A DNA stretch of 64,000 nt from Woeseiaceae bacterium (GCA_021773095.1 JAJFKR010000033.1:1-64000); one strand, 5' to 3'. Counted from the first letter of the stretch, positions 15,350-25,009 are shown. A program made the numbers and translations. Notes: generated by a model not told the origin, from the sequence alone.

Positions 15350-17341
15350 TCAATCATCTCTGTCTGTCTGATTTCCTGCCGCAGTCAGGTGTTTGTTCAG
15401 AAAATTGATGGCGGCCTGAAGATATTCAACCTGATTGTCATTGTCATAAAATCCATGCGCTTCCCGACGTTTTACAAACCACTCATATTGCTTGTCATTT
15501 TGGTCCAATGCTTTTGTTAATCTCTTCGCATGTTCAAATGGTGCCCGGTCATCCATCTTTCCGTGCGCAACAAAAATCGGTCGTTCGAGCTGTGCGACCC
15601 GGTTGACCGGAGAAAATCGTTTCAGTTCGTCATCGTCCCGGCCGATCGTCTTTTCCAGGTACTCATCGCCCAGATACCGGGATTCAATATCACCTTTCCG
15701 GTACATGAGTGGCAGATCATAGATGCCCGCATTGGCTACTACGCAATTATATAGGTCCGGTGCAAGTGTTGCGCTTTGAACGGCTGAGTAAGCGCCGAAG
15801 CTACCGCCCATAATGCAGATATTGCCGGCATCGGCGCGTTGTTCATCGATAGCCCACCGGGTTCCTGCAATAATGTCTTTCTGAATCTCATTGCCCCACT
15901 GGCGATACCCCGATGACTCGAATTCGTGTCCGTAGCCGGTCGATCCTCGAAAGTTAATTTGCAGCACGGAAAACCCGTTCGTGGCCAGTGCCTGAACGTT
16001 CGCATCGTAGCCCCAGTAGTCCCGCGCGTGAGGGCCGCCATGAACCAGAACGACCAATGGCGCAACGCTCCCGGATACATTCTTGGCCGCCGTAAAGTAT
16101 CCGGCAATATTCCGACCGTCGAATGAGTTGAACTCAATCGGCTCCATGGCGGCCAGGTCTTCTGACTTGACGTCGGGCCTTGAGTCGAAAAGTTTGCCGA
16201 TCGTTTTCGCCTCGCGGTCGTACAAATGATAACTGCCAGGATCCACATCCGTTCCCGTCCGGACTATCCAATATCGACCGTCACGCGAACGGCTACGAAT
16301 GGAAACTGTGCTGCCCGAAAAATACTTGAGTAATAGTTTGAAGGTCTTCGCCTCTTCTCCTGGATTTGACAGGATCAGGTAACTTGGGTACCCGTCATCG
16401 ATCCGGACAGCAATCACACTGCGATCATCAGCGGTCATCACCAGGTTCGTGATATCGACATCTTGGTGAGTGTAAAGTTTCTCGTAGTTGTCACCAGCCA
16501 ATGAAAGGTCATACAGGCCAACCTTGTCGTCCTCGATGTTATCCAGAACGTAAACGGACTTCTTGTCGTCTGAGATCGCGATGGGTGTGAAATAACTTCC
16601 GTAATTCGTTTCCTCTATGTCGACCCATTCTTTTGCTTTGTCCGGGAGCCCCTGAATATGTATCGAAGTATCCTCGCTGTGGCTGGTGACGAGGCGCACG
16701 GTCCCGGTGTTGTCGGTATAGAACCGGCCCTCGGGAAACGGGGACCACATGATGCGCTTTTTCTCCAGGCCACTGTACACATCCAGGCGAACAGCCTTGG
16801 CCCGTTTATCATGCGCGCGCGACATTGCGACAGAAGAAATTAGTATTTGTTTCTTGTTGTCTGGCAATACATCAACGACTTCCGCCCAGGCATATTCCGC
16901 GTCCTTTCTTCGAGTACGTACGCCAACGCGCGACTCTCCAGACCGATAGCCGAAAATGAGCTCGCCTTTGCTACCATCGAAATTTGCAGCAAACAGTTCG
17001 CCAAAATACGCAGGTGCCTCCCTGCCATTGGAAGCATCGAGAACCTTGACTACGACACGCTCGTCGTTGACCCAATAATAGGCACCGACCTCATTGCTGT
17101 GCCCGAAAGAAATTCTTCCCAATACCTCAGATGATTCTCGGGATACGAAATTAATGTGGTGTTTGCCCTCCTGGAACATCCTGATTGCCAGATATTCGCC
17201 CGTCGGCGAAATCTTGATATCGGTGAAAACGGGTGTCGCAGTCAGTTCGTGCAACGTGGCCGGGTAGACAACAGGCAACCAGGCACAGCAGATGAAAAGA
17301 AGCGTTAACCGCACTTGATTTGAAGTTACAGGGTAGTCCAT
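15350..17341 (-). CDS. S9 family prolyl-oligopeptidase-like serine peptidase, secreted
   Basis: A 663-residue protein with an N-terminal signal peptide (hydrophobic LLFICCAWLPVVYPA), a beta-propeller region (about residues 40-400) and a C-terminal alpha/beta-hydrolase domain. The serine elbow is GGSFGAYSA; the Asp is likely in GKMDDRAPFEHA and the His in REAHGFYDN. The oxyanion region reads VLVHGGPHARDYWGY. This is the dipeptidyl/acylaminoacyl-peptidase layout of family S9, probably cleaving short peptides in the periplasm. It starts 6 bp after the broken flotillin gene, in the same direction. Confidence 0.92.
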   Translation of the reverse strand: MDYPVTSNQVRLTLLFICCAWLPVVYPATLHELTATPVFTDIKISPTGEYLAIRMFQEGKHHINFVSRESSEVLGRISFGHSNEVGAYYWVNDERVVVKVLDASNGREAPAYFGELFAANFDGSKGELIFGYRSGESRVGVRTRRKDAEYAWAEVVDVLPDNKKQILISSVAMSRAHDKRAKAVRLDVYSGLEKKRIMWSPFPEGRFYTDNTGTVRLVTSHSEDTSIHIQGLPDKAKEWVDIEETNYGSYFTPIAISDDKKSVYVLDNIEDDKVGLYDLSLAGDNYEKLYTHQDVDITNLVMTADDRSVIAVRIDDGYPSYLILSNPGEEAKTFKLLLKYFSGSTVSIRSRSRDGRYWIVRTGTDVDPGSYHLYDREAKTIGKLFDSRPDVKSEDLAAMEPIEFNSFDGRNIAGYFTAAKNVSGSVAPLVVLVHGGPHARDYWGYDANVQALATNGFSVLQINFRGSTGYGHEFESSGYRQWGNEIQKDIIAGTRWAIDEQRADAGNICIMGGSFGAYSAVQSATLAPDLYNCVVANAGIYDLPLMYRKGDIESRYLGDEYLEKTIGRDDDELKRFSPVNRVAQLERPIFVAHGKMDDRAPFEHAKRLTKALDQNDKQYEWFVKRREAHGFYDNDNQVEYLQAAINFLNKHLTAAGNQTDRDD

Positions 17342-17347
17342 CTCTCG

Positions 17348-18370
17348 CTAACTCCCGGTCGTCGGGCTTTGACCGCGGCCCAACCCAATGCGTTCCAGCA
17401 ACGCTGAGCCCTCGTCCGTCTGACGAATCGCCTCAACCATACCGGCGACGTTGGTACCGCCTTTGGTCGTGAGCAGGTCCAGCAAGTTGTCCATGCCGCT
17501 ATTCACGTCGCCGGAATTGACGATGACTTTGATTCCCGCATCCTGCAACGCTTTTGCCTGTTGCACGCCGACATTTTCGTCTTTCTCTACGCCACGTATT
17601 TTGATCAGGTAATCCTGATAGCCGTCGTTGCTGCCGATTTCATCGGCCAAGGCGATTTGCGGTGATACCGTCGCCATCTCTTCGAGTCTCTTAGCCTCAG
17701 CGGTCGACGTACCGATCGCGAGAATATCTTCTGCATTCTTCAATGAATCCTGCAGATCACCTTCGGCAACGATAATGGTTTTCTGCTTGGTAGCCTCCGC
17801 ATCGATAACTTCCTGCTGGCGCTGACCTTCAGCACGAATAACGACCGTCTGCTTGTCCTCGTCGGCCTTAACCACTTCCACGGAACGACCTATTTCGGCA
17901 GCCCGCACGTTCTTGACCATTTCAACGGCCATGTCACGTTCTGCGGTTTCCTTGCCTTGCGTTTTTATCTCTTGCAGTGCGTGCTCATCGGCAATACCCA
18001 CCGCTTGTTCTTTCTGTGCGGTTCTCAGTCCCACCAGCTCCTCAGCTTCCTGCTCTCGAACATCAACAACCTGGCGCGCCTCAATTTCTGCCGTCTCCGC
18101 GAGTTTTGTATTTTCTGCAACGACAACGCGAGACTCTCTGTCGATTACTGATTCTTTTTTCGCCATGATATTCGATACCGTCTTTGAATCCCGGCCGTCA
18201 CGAATATCCATCAATTCGATATTCTTCACATTTGTTACACCCCAGGCGACCAATTGATCGGCGACTTCGTCCGTGAACATCTTTCCGAATGTACTGCGTT
18301 CCATCATGATGTCTTCGATTTCGTGCTTCGCCAGAATCGTACGAACGGCACCTTGTAGGATCGACTCCAA
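17348..18370 (-). pseudogene. C-terminal fragment of a flotillin/SPFH-domain protein
   Basis: 340 codons encoding the late SPFH domain (ILQGAVRTILAKHEIEDIM, VTNVKNIELMDIRD) and the long Ala/Glu/Lys coiled coil of flotillins, ending with the IKVIVNSGDVNSGMDNLLDLL region. It lies in the same frame as the upstream fragment, separated only by a TAG codon, and can open only at the TTG right after that stop. The SPFH N-terminal half and membrane anchor are in the other fragment. Read-through or re-initiation could still make product, but with roughly 45 residues of the SPFH core absent it is probably non-functional. Confidence 0.75.
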
Positions 18371-18691
18371 CTAGGCCTGAAGCTCAAGCAGATTTTGATC
18401 AAACACTGAGAGGGGCAAAATGATGCGTTGTACACCGACAACCGGCCACCAATGAGGCCACTCGTAATAGCTGTTACCTCTCGACTCCCCGTCTTCATCC
18501 TGTTCGAATTGCTTGCCGTATATTGAGGTACGGTGCCGCGATTGCACGATATGGACTTCGTTGGGCTCGACAACCCTGCGATACGCCTTGGCTAGAAGGA
18601 TCGCCAAAAACAAGAGCGATCCGGCTCCCGCCGCAACTGATCCGGCAGTAGTTAGGCCAAAACTAAGGAAGCTGGTAAGTGTTTCAATCAT
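18371..18691 (-). pseudogene. N-terminal fragment of the same flotillin/SPFH protein
   Basis: 106 codons: one membrane segment (GAGSLLFLAILLAKAY), then the start of the SPFH domain (RVVEPNEVHIVQSRHRTSIY) up to LSVFDQNLLELQA, followed by TAG. The next in-frame codons resume at LESILQGAVRTILA. Intact homologues have about 45 residues between these points (the conserved VPFVVDV..FFRI block), so a deletion apparently joined the halves and made the stop. Flotillins scaffold membrane microdomains. Confidence 0.75.
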
Positions 18692-18801
18692 TGGTATGTC
18701 CCCTCAAGAATGGGAACAAACTACCATATGGAGCGCAGCAGAATCACGCAAATCTACAGATTGTTGCCGGTCGTGTATCGCTTCGTCTTTTCCGGCAGTT
18801 T

Positions 18802-21429
18802 TTATTGGCTCCTACTTGCGCCAGTTTGCGTAGCATCCAAAATTACACGAATTCCTTGCGCCAGTTGTGCTGAGGAATACGGTTTCGGTAATAACGGAAT
18901 TTTCTCTGCGCTTCTTGTTTCCTTATCGCTTTCTGGCTCCATCCCGGTAGTGAGCAAGACCTTGACGTCCGGCCAGGTTTCGAGGGTAACGTGCGCGAGT
19001 TCTCGACCGTTCATATCTCCCGGCATAACGATGTCGGCGAACAGAAGGTCTATTGCCTGGTCTTGTTGCAAAATGTTCATTGCGGAAGCGGCATCTTCGG
19101 CACTAAGAGTTTCATATCCGAGACGATTCAATGTACGGCAAGCAAATTGGCGTACCCTTGCACTGTCTTCCACAACGAGTATGATTTCCTCCCCCGTTGG
19201 AAGATCATCGTCCTCTTCGACTTTAATTAATAAATCATCCGCCGCTGCAACCGATGGAAACGACAGCTTGATGCTGGTGCCATTATCCGGGGCACTATCG
19301 ATGTGAAGTTTGCCGCCGCATTGTTGAACGAAATCACTCACCATCGTTAGTCCAAGTCCCGTGCCCGTCTCGACGGTTTTCGTCGTGAAGAACGGTTCAA
19401 CTGCTCGGCGCCTGGTTTCATCGTTCATTCCAATGCCATCGTCGGAAACTGTCAGTACAACAAAATCGCCGGAATCAAGATCAACCTTCCTTTGTGTCTC
19501 ATGCACCGTCTCCTGCATGGTGGAGATCACTATATTCCCTCCATCCGGCATAGCGTCACGAGCATTGGTGACCATATTAAGTACCGCACTTTCCAGGCGA
19601 TTTTTGTCAACAAGGATATTGTCGACGTCATTATCCAGCTCCATTTCTATACTAATCTCCGGAACCGATCGCTGTAAGAGTCTCTCCATGGCCACAAGAA
19701 TATTGTTGACATTCATTGAACTCACATCAAGTTCCTGACGCCGAGAATACGCCAGCAATCGCTTGATCAGGTCTGCCCCGTCCTGGGCTGCAGACAGGGC
19801 GTCCTCAAGCAGATCATTATGATCCTGGTCTTCATAAACCACGTCCTGCTTAAGAAATCTCAGATTGCCTCGAATGACCGTCAAAAGGTTATTGAAGTCG
19901 TGGGAAATACCGTCGGTCATTCGGCCGATAGCCTCAAGCTTCATGGCCTGGGTCAGCATGCTTTCCTTCTTGCGTGCATCGGTAATATCTTCATTGATCG
20001 AGATGTAGCGGGTGATTTCACCTTCCTGATTGCGGACGGGGCAGATCGTCGAAGATAGCCAGAACGGGTCGCCGTTTTTTTTCTTGTTTTGAAATACGCC
20101 CCGCCAAATGCCACCGTTTGAAACAGTTCCCCACAGTTCCTTGTAATTCTCCTTCGACGTCTGACCGGAACTCAGAAAGCGAGGGTTTTCACCGAGCACT
20201 TCCTCTTCACGATAACCGGTTACGTCGTAAAAACGGGGATTAACGTATTCTATGTTTCCGGCAGCGTTGGTAATCATGATCGACACAGGGCTTTGTTCGA
20301 CGGCGCTGGATAGTTGCTGTAGCTCCGCATTCATTTTCTCTTCAACTGACAGGTCGCGCATAATGCCGGTGAAGGAGATATTCCGCCCTTTCTGCACCTT
20401 ACTGACAGTAAGGTAAATTGGAATGAGATCACCATCCTTACGTCGTGCCTGCACTCGTCGACCCCTACCAATGATCTTGGCAATACCTGTTCGCAAGTAA
20501 TTTTCTATGGAATCATCATGTGTTTCATTGTCTGGCAAAGACATAAGCAGGGATACGTTTTGGCCCAATACCTGATTGGCCGCATAGCCGAAAATTGACT
20601 CTGCGGCCAGATTGAATGTCTGGATGACCCCCGTTTCATCGATCGTGACAATACCTTCACCTGCGTTATTCAGGATTGCTTCCAGGCGTAATTCACGATC
20701 CAGTATTTTCTCCTGTTTGCCGATCAGGCTCTGATGCATTACTTCCAGGTCTTCTGCGAGGCTCTTGAGTTCGGAAATCGTCGTGTCGACGCGGAGTTCG
20801 ACGGAATGCTCGCCAGCGGCAACACTGGTCGCCAGACTTCTCAGAGATGAAACGGGCCGGGTAAGAAACCGGCCAAAGAAAATCGCCAGCAAGATGCTGA
20901 ATATAATATAGCAACTCGCAATGAATGAACCGTACCGGTATGCAGTATTGATTTGATCCTGCACAGATAATTCGTCATAGCCTAATCTTAAAATACCGAG
21001 CGATCTGCCATCCACATCACTGAATATTTGCACTGCGATAAAATAGATCTGGTCTGCATGCTGACCGAAATCGAAATCCTCCCTAAAAATGATCGGTTCC
21101 TTAGTGCCATTCATTTCTGTTCCGATCGCCGAAGCATCGTTATTAAGAAATTCGGCAAAGATCACATCACCGCTGAATTGTGTCTCATAAAAAAAAGAGG
21201 CCTGTTTCTTTGTGTCCTGATTCTCGACGGCAGGCTTAAGTAATTCAGAATACAACAGGGTATCGTTGCGTACCTGATCGACAAATTGGGATTCAAAACT
21301 GCGTTCGACAATAAGCAGGATGCCGAAGAACAACAGCGGAGTAAGCATGATATGGACGATGATTACGCCAAGAATCATGCGACCGGTAATGCTGTGCCAG
21401 ATCCGTTTCAATTGTTCGATTCTGTCCAC
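18802..21429 (-). CDS. Hybrid sensor histidine kinase (TM-HAMP-PAS-PAS-HisKA-HATPase-REC)
   Basis: An 875-residue membrane sensor. TM1 (LGVIIVHIMLTPLLFFGILL), a periplasmic region of about 125 residues, TM2 (FIASCYIIFSILLAIFFG), then HAMP, two PAS domains, a HisKA H-box (GISHDFNNLLTVIRGN), HATPase motifs (NMVTNARDAM, VSDDGIGM, TGLGLTMVSDF) and a C-terminal receiver with phosphoacceptor Asp in LLFADIVMPG and KP at LLPKPYS. It overlaps the end of the PstS-like gene by 22 bp, so kinase, periplasmic protein and barrel form one operon. The second PAS (SSAVEQSPVSIMITNAAGNI) resembles redox or small-molecule PAS domains, but no cofactor can be assigned. Likely partner: the divergent OmpR-type regulator (inference). 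Confidence 0.93.
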   Translation of the reverse strand: MDRIEQLKRIWHSITGRMILGVIIVHIMLTPLLFFGILLIVERSFESQFVDQVRNDTLLYSELLKPAVENQDTKKQASFFYETQFSGDVIFAEFLNNDASAIGTEMNGTKEPIIFREDFDFGQHADQIYFIAVQIFSDVDGRSLGILRLGYDELSVQDQINTAYRYGSFIASCYIIFSILLAIFFGRFLTRPVSSLRSLATSVAAGEHSVELRVDTTISELKSLAEDLEVMHQSLIGKQEKILDRELRLEAILNNAGEGIVTIDETGVIQTFNLAAESIFGYAANQVLGQNVSLLMSLPDNETHDDSIENYLRTGIAKIIGRGRRVQARRKDGDLIPIYLTVSKVQKGRNISFTGIMRDLSVEEKMNAELQQLSSAVEQSPVSIMITNAAGNIEYVNPRFYDVTGYREEEVLGENPRFLSSGQTSKENYKELWGTVSNGGIWRGVFQNKKKNGDPFWLSSTICPVRNQEGEITRYISINEDITDARKKESMLTQAMKLEAIGRMTDGISHDFNNLLTVIRGNLRFLKQDVVYEDQDHNDLLEDALSAAQDGADLIKRLLAYSRRQELDVSSMNVNNILVAMERLLQRSVPEISIEMELDNDVDNILVDKNRLESAVLNMVTNARDAMPDGGNIVISTMQETVHETQRKVDLDSGDFVVLTVSDDGIGMNDETRRRAVEPFFTTKTVETGTGLGLTMVSDFVQQCGGKLHIDSAPDNGTSIKLSFPSVAAADDLLIKVEEDDDLPTGEEIILVVEDSARVRQFACRTLNRLGYETLSAEDAASAMNILQQDQAIDLLFADIVMPGDMNGRELAHVTLETWPDVKVLLTTGMEPESDKETRSAEKIPLLPKPYSSAQLAQGIRVILDATQTGASRSQ

Positions 21430-21890
21430 AATACACCCAGCGATCTTAGTTCGGATTGACGCTCAAGTTGTTCTGACCAAATATAGGACACGGATCCCCG
21501 TGTATTGAGCAATGCCTTAACCAGCACATCAAAATCTTTATATTCATCCGGCCGCGAGTCCCCGAGCCGAAAAGCGCGTGAAAGTAACTGACGTTCATAT
21601 TCACGCTTGGACATGAAAACTATCTGTTGCAGAAATACGTCGGTCGCGAGTCGATCACCGGTATTCAGCAAAGGTTTGAGTCGTACCTGATTTTTCGTCA
21701 TTGGTACGCCCAGAAACAACTTTCGTACCTCCGCATGGGAAAGTGATTCTATTGTCGAATTTTCGCTGCAGACAAGCAACAAGCTGCGTTGCGTTGTCTC
21801 GGCGTTAACGCTTGTGCAGACCAAACACAGACATACTAATAAGGCACTGAGTTTCGCTGCTTTCCTCCGCATCAGAACATCGCATCCCAC
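21408..21890 (-). CDS. PstS-like periplasmic substrate-binding domain protein
   Basis: A 160-residue protein with a signal peptide (LSALLVCLCLVCTSVNAET) and the short phosphate-ABC substrate-binding-like fold: LSHAEVRKLFLGVP, then DRLATDVFLQQIVFMSKREYERQ. It is much shorter than transport PstS proteins and has no ABC transporter next to it, so it more likely acts as a periplasmic sensing or accessory protein for the hybrid kinase encoded immediately after it. It overlaps the barrel gene upstream by 19 bp and the kinase downstream by 22 bp. Confidence 0.82.
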   Translation of the reverse strand: MGCDVLMRRKAAKLSALLVCLCLVCTSVNAETTQRSLLLVCSENSTIESLSHAEVRKLFLGVPMTKNQVRLKPLLNTGDRLATDVFLQQIVFMSKREYERQLLSRAFRLGDSRPDEYKDFDVLVKALLNTRGSVSYIWSEQLERQSELRSLGVLWTESNN

Positions 21891-22939
21891 TGCAGCATGA
21901 TTTGGCCAAAATTATCCCGCTGTGTACGATTACCGGAAATTTCGAGCTTAAAGGCATGCTGACCGAATGCACCCATACGAACGCCACCAAGAAGCCTGTC
22001 AGTGATGTAGTGCGGAAACAGGGTCAGATAAGCATCATTACTATCGCCAAATGTCCATTCACTGCGGCCGAAAACTGTCCATCGATCATCCAGGCTGTAT
22101 TCCGCCTGAAGGTAGCCACTAAAAAAATTATCGGTAATCGTTCCGGCCGGTTGTTGCAGGCGATTATCGACATAGAATGTCGAACCTAGTAATCGCCACG
22201 GGTGGGATTCCCAATTCCCGTACGCTCCTGCATTAATTTGGCGAATTTCTTCAAATCCCCGCCCGACGGCAGGAATCTCATTGTAATTGACATACAGACC
22301 GTATCGGGTCGGGCTGTATATCACCGGTTCAAGATAAACGTTTGCTGCGAGACTGAGATCCTGCGAGCCCGACGTCGGCTCCAGGACGTCCAGTGGTTCC
22401 AGTCTGTCGGAAAACTCAGGACCGGAGGCTACGGCCAGCGCATAACCAATCCCCTTCTTGGCGTATTCCTTGACGCCTTCAACAAGCAAACCCGTTAAAT
22501 GCATAGGCAGGATTCCGTCGTCGTCTTCGAACTCGACGACTGATGGTCGACTGATACTGGTTTCCATATAGGATCCGTGGTGGAATTGAGAATTCCAGTA
22601 ACCAACAGGATTGTGGAACCGTCCGAGCCAGACTTTGCTGTCGCCAACTCGCCAGCCTAACTGAATACGCTCAATTTCCTGTTCGTGTTTACTGAGTAGC
22701 AATTCACCGAGAAAAAGAAGCTTGCCGTGTTCGGCTGTCGCGAATAGATCGACACCGTACTTGTAATCGTCGTCATCCAGTACGGAGTCGGCTTCCAGAT
22801 CGGTGCGAAAAATTGCTCCTATGCGGGGGAATATCAGGTAATCAGCCGTAGACTCTCCGTGACTCGGTGGCGAATAGATCGTTGTTGCAGCAGCAGTCAG
22901 GACATAGAGCAATCCGCCTCCAAAATAATTACAGTTCAC
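21872..22939 (-). CDS. Outer-membrane beta-barrel protein (porin-like) of the sensor operon
   Basis: 355 residues with an N-terminal signal sequence and many amphipathic beta strands (KLLFLGELLLSK, ERIQLGWRVGDSKVWLGRFH, WTVFGRSEWTFGD). It ends in a C-terminal Phe (LQWDAMF), the usual outer-membrane assembly signal. No specific porin family is recognised. It is the first gene of the barrel - PstS-like - kinase operon, which suggests a membrane-spanning sensing or uptake module. Divergent from the response regulator with a 178-bp shared promoter region. Confidence 0.8.
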   Translation of the reverse strand: MNCNYFGGGLLYVLTAAATTIYSPPSHGESTADYLIFPRIGAIFRTDLEADSVLDDDDYKYGVDLFATAEHGKLLFLGELLLSKHEQEIERIQLGWRVGDSKVWLGRFHNPVGYWNSQFHHGSYMETSISRPSVVEFEDDDGILPMHLTGLLVEGVKEYAKKGIGYALAVASGPEFSDRLEPLDVLEPTSGSQDLSLAANVYLEPVIYSPTRYGLYVNYNEIPAVGRGFEEIRQINAGAYGNWESHPWRLLGSTFYVDNRLQQPAGTITDNFFSGYLQAEYSLDDRWTVFGRSEWTFGDSNDAYLTLFPHYITDRLLGGVRMGAFGQHAFKLEISGNRTQRDNFGQIMLQWDAMF

Positions 22940-23117
22940 TTAGTTATGCTCCCTCAATCAACCTACGTTATGTGCTGATCTACCTCATCGGCGGACATGA
23001 CGGGGCTGGCGAATGCCGAGTAATTATACTATGTTAATCGAGAGACAGCGTTTCAGTAGATCTACCTAGTCTTGCCACAGGGTTTCCATCGACCCGATCT
23101 CAACTCAGAATTCGAAA

Positions 23118-23846
23118 ATGACTGAATCCGCCAAAATACTAATTGTTGACGATGATGTTCGAATAGGCCGAACGCTGAGGCTGTATCTCAAGCGAGAAGG
23201 CTATCAGGTCCGAATCGCTACCGATGGCGAAGAAATGTGGAAATGTTTCGAAGACGATCTCCCGGATATGATCTTGCTCGATGTGATGTTGCCCGGCGAC
23301 GATGGAATAACCCTGGCGCGCGAGCTGCGGAAAATATCCGATGTGGGCATCATCATGCTGACCGGAAAAGATGACCCGGTGGATCAAATCATCGGCCTCG
23401 AAATGGGCGCGGATGATTACGTGACGAAACCATTTGACGAGAGACAATTGCTCGCCAGAATTCGCAGTTTGCTGCGCCGGCGAACAGCTCCACCCACTAG
23501 CACGAAAGCTGAATCCGGGGACGATAACCAGAAAATTCTTTTTGATGGCTGGGAAATGGATTTGTTTAGCCACGAACTGGTTTCCCCATCCGGCCACAGG
23601 ACGGAACTGACATCTCACGAATTCAGACTGCTCGAGATATTCGTACGAAATCCGGGAGGTGTCTTAAGCCGCGATCAAATTATGCAAAAACTGTACGAAC
23701 GCGACTGGTCTCTGAATGACAGAAGCGTGGATGTGCTCATCGGAAAACTGCGGAAAAAGATCGAAGAGGACTCCTCGCAACCAAAATTGATCCTGACTAT
23801 TCGTAATTTCGGCTACAAGTTTGCGGGCCGGACGACCAAAGCCTGA
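23118..23846 (+). CDS. OmpR-family DNA-binding response regulator
   Basis: 242 residues: receiver domain (ILIVDDDVRIGR, phospho-Asp in LLDVMLPGDDG, Lys in VTKPFDE) and a winged-helix Trans_reg_C domain (ELTSHEFRLLEIFVRNPGGVLS, RSVDVLIGKLRKKIE). It is the likely output partner of the divergent hybrid kinase. It also sits directly upstream of the triheme cytochrome genes, whose promoter carries phased TTACA repeats of the type OmpR/PhoB regulators bind. No strong terminator separates it from the cytochromes, but a 139-bp gap with that repeat array suggests a separate promoter. Confidence 0.93.
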   Translation: MTESAKILIVDDDVRIGRTLRLYLKREGYQVRIATDGEEMWKCFEDDLPDMILLDVMLPGDDGITLARELRKISDVGIIMLTGKDDPVDQIIGLEMGADDYVTKPFDERQLLARIRSLLRRRTAPPTSTKAESGDDNQKILFDGWEMDLFSHELVSPSGHRTELTSHEFRLLEIFVRNPGGVLSRDQIMQKLYERDWSLNDRSVDVLIGKLRKKIEEDSSQPKLILTIRNFGYKFAGRTTKA

Positions 23847-23899
23847 TATCGTTACATTGGGCTGCTTCCACAGTGCCGTGTGGTTTGTCTTCTGCGTTT

Positions 23900-23934
23900 T
23901 TACAAGCAGTTACAATAAGTAACCAATACTTACC
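23900..23934 (+). promoter_or_regulatory. Phased TTACA repeats upstream of the triheme cytochrome operon
   Basis: TTACA at 23900, TTACA at 23910, TAACC at 23920 and TTACC at 23930: four related pentamers exactly 10 bp apart, ending 51 bp before the first cytochrome start. The first part, TTACAAGCAGTTACA, matches TTACAAACAGTTATT at 27801. Direct repeats on one DNA face are typical for OmpR/PhoB-class regulators. Confidence 0.65.
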
Positions 23935-23985
23935 TGATATTGTTCTGTCGGTTACACAGATTCAATAAGATTGCATCCGGGATGA

Positions 23986-24372
23986 ATGAACGGGAACCGA
24001 ATCGTGGTCAAAACTAAAGACGTAAAAAAAAGTCATACGAAAAAACTCGTCGGAATGGTTTTCGTACTCATGATCGCATTTTCCACATCCTACTCAGAGT
24101 ACGGGGATGTGGTTCTGGACCGGTATAAGGAGACTATGGCGGAAGTTGGCCTGTCACCGGTTGTTTTCCCTCACTGGACTCATCGAATACAATTCAAGTG
24201 CAAGGCTTGTCATGAAAGCATCTTTCCCATGAAAAAAGGGGCGAGCGACATCACTATGTCAGCCATTATCGACGGCGAGTTTTGTGGCAATTGCCATAAT
24301 GGAAAAATCGCCTGGGATCCGCTTTATTGCGATCGATGTCATTCACTGTCAGAAACCGACGAAAAGCAGTAG
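23986..24372 (+). CDS. Triheme c7-type cytochrome (first of three)
   Basis: 128 residues with an N-terminal membrane or signal segment (KLVGMVFVLMIAFSTSYS) and one c(7)-type triheme domain. Hemes are at CKACH, CGNCH and CDRCH; FPHWTH before the first site supplies likely distal His ligands, and DITMSAI and NGKIAW are landmarks of the triheme domain. Such domains carry electrons in the periplasm of metal-reducing and related bacteria. First gene of a five-gene run (three cytochromes, helical protein, NrfJ-like), under the phased TTACA array. Start chosen at ATG 23986; an overlapping ATG lies at 23982 in another frame. Confidence 0.88.
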   Translation: MNGNRIVVKTKDVKKSHTKKLVGMVFVLMIAFSTSYSEYGDVVLDRYKETMAEVGLSPVVFPHWTHRIQFKCKACHESIFPMKKGASDITMSAIIDGEFCGNCHNGKIAWDPLYCDRCHSLSETDEKQ

Positions 24373-24378
24373 CCCGTC

Positions 24379-24975
24379 TTGTTCAGGAATTTTCCATATT
24401 TTGGCGGCATCGTGACCCGGTTTTGCATCTGCGCGGTCCTTGTGCTCTGCGGCGTTAATCAATTTGTGCTGGCTCAGGAGTCAACACCGCAGGCAACAAA
24501 ACCTGCGGCTGATGACGTGGTTGATCCCACAGAGCCAGATGAGTTCGTAGGAGAAATGTACAAGATTGGACTTGGCTGGCATCCCACTGACCTTGAAGAT
24601 TTCCCGACGGACAAATTCGGCCTGGTTGACTGGGTGGCAACATTGGACAAGGGACTGATCCATCCACGAGGCAGTATCGCTGCAAATGCTGTGGAGGGGA
24701 TGCCTTTCGATATGAATGTACTCATGCCGTCGAAAACCGGCATGATTGCTGGCGCTCACTTCCCACATAAAACGCATACGACCTGGATGGGGTGCGATAG
24801 CTGTCATATCAAGATATTTATTCCGCTTGCCGGCTCCAACGATCTAACAATGTCCACGATTGTTGCTGGGAAAGCATGTGGCGTCTGTCATGGAAAAGTG
24901 GCATTCCCACTCAATGACTGCGCTCGATGTCATGTGCCACCATCACAGCCTGGTGATAGCGGAGCTGCTAAATAA
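24379..24975 (+). CDS. Triheme c7-type cytochrome with N-terminal extension (second)
   Basis: 198 residues: signal peptide (CICAVLVLCGVNQFVLAQ), a roughly 100-residue extension, and a C-terminal triheme domain with CDSCH, CGVCH and CARCH plus FPHKTH. The extension (VDWVATLDKGLIHPRGSI) is shared with the next cytochrome (VDWERATSEGLIDPLASI), so the two are duplicates. The ORF begins at TTG 24379; GTG at 24412 is an equally good start and gives a neater signal peptide. The gene begins 6 bp after the first cytochrome stop, so it is co-transcribed. Confidence 0.87.
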   Translation: MFRNFPYFGGIVTRFCICAVLVLCGVNQFVLAQESTPQATKPAADDVVDPTEPDEFVGEMYKIGLGWHPTDLEDFPTDKFGLVDWVATLDKGLIHPRGSIAANAVEGMPFDMNVLMPSKTGMIAGAHFPHKTHTTWMGCDSCHIKIFIPLAGSNDLTMSTIVAGKACGVCHGKVAFPLNDCARCHVPPSQPGDSGAAK

Positions 24976-25009
24976 TGATCAATGACATGTCTTTTTCAAG
25001 CCTCTTATC

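Noticed and set aside
23900-23934. Phased TTACA repeats as a CRISPR or a plasmid iteron set
   Set aside because: Too short (5-bp units, 10-bp period), no cas or rep gene, and placed at promoters.
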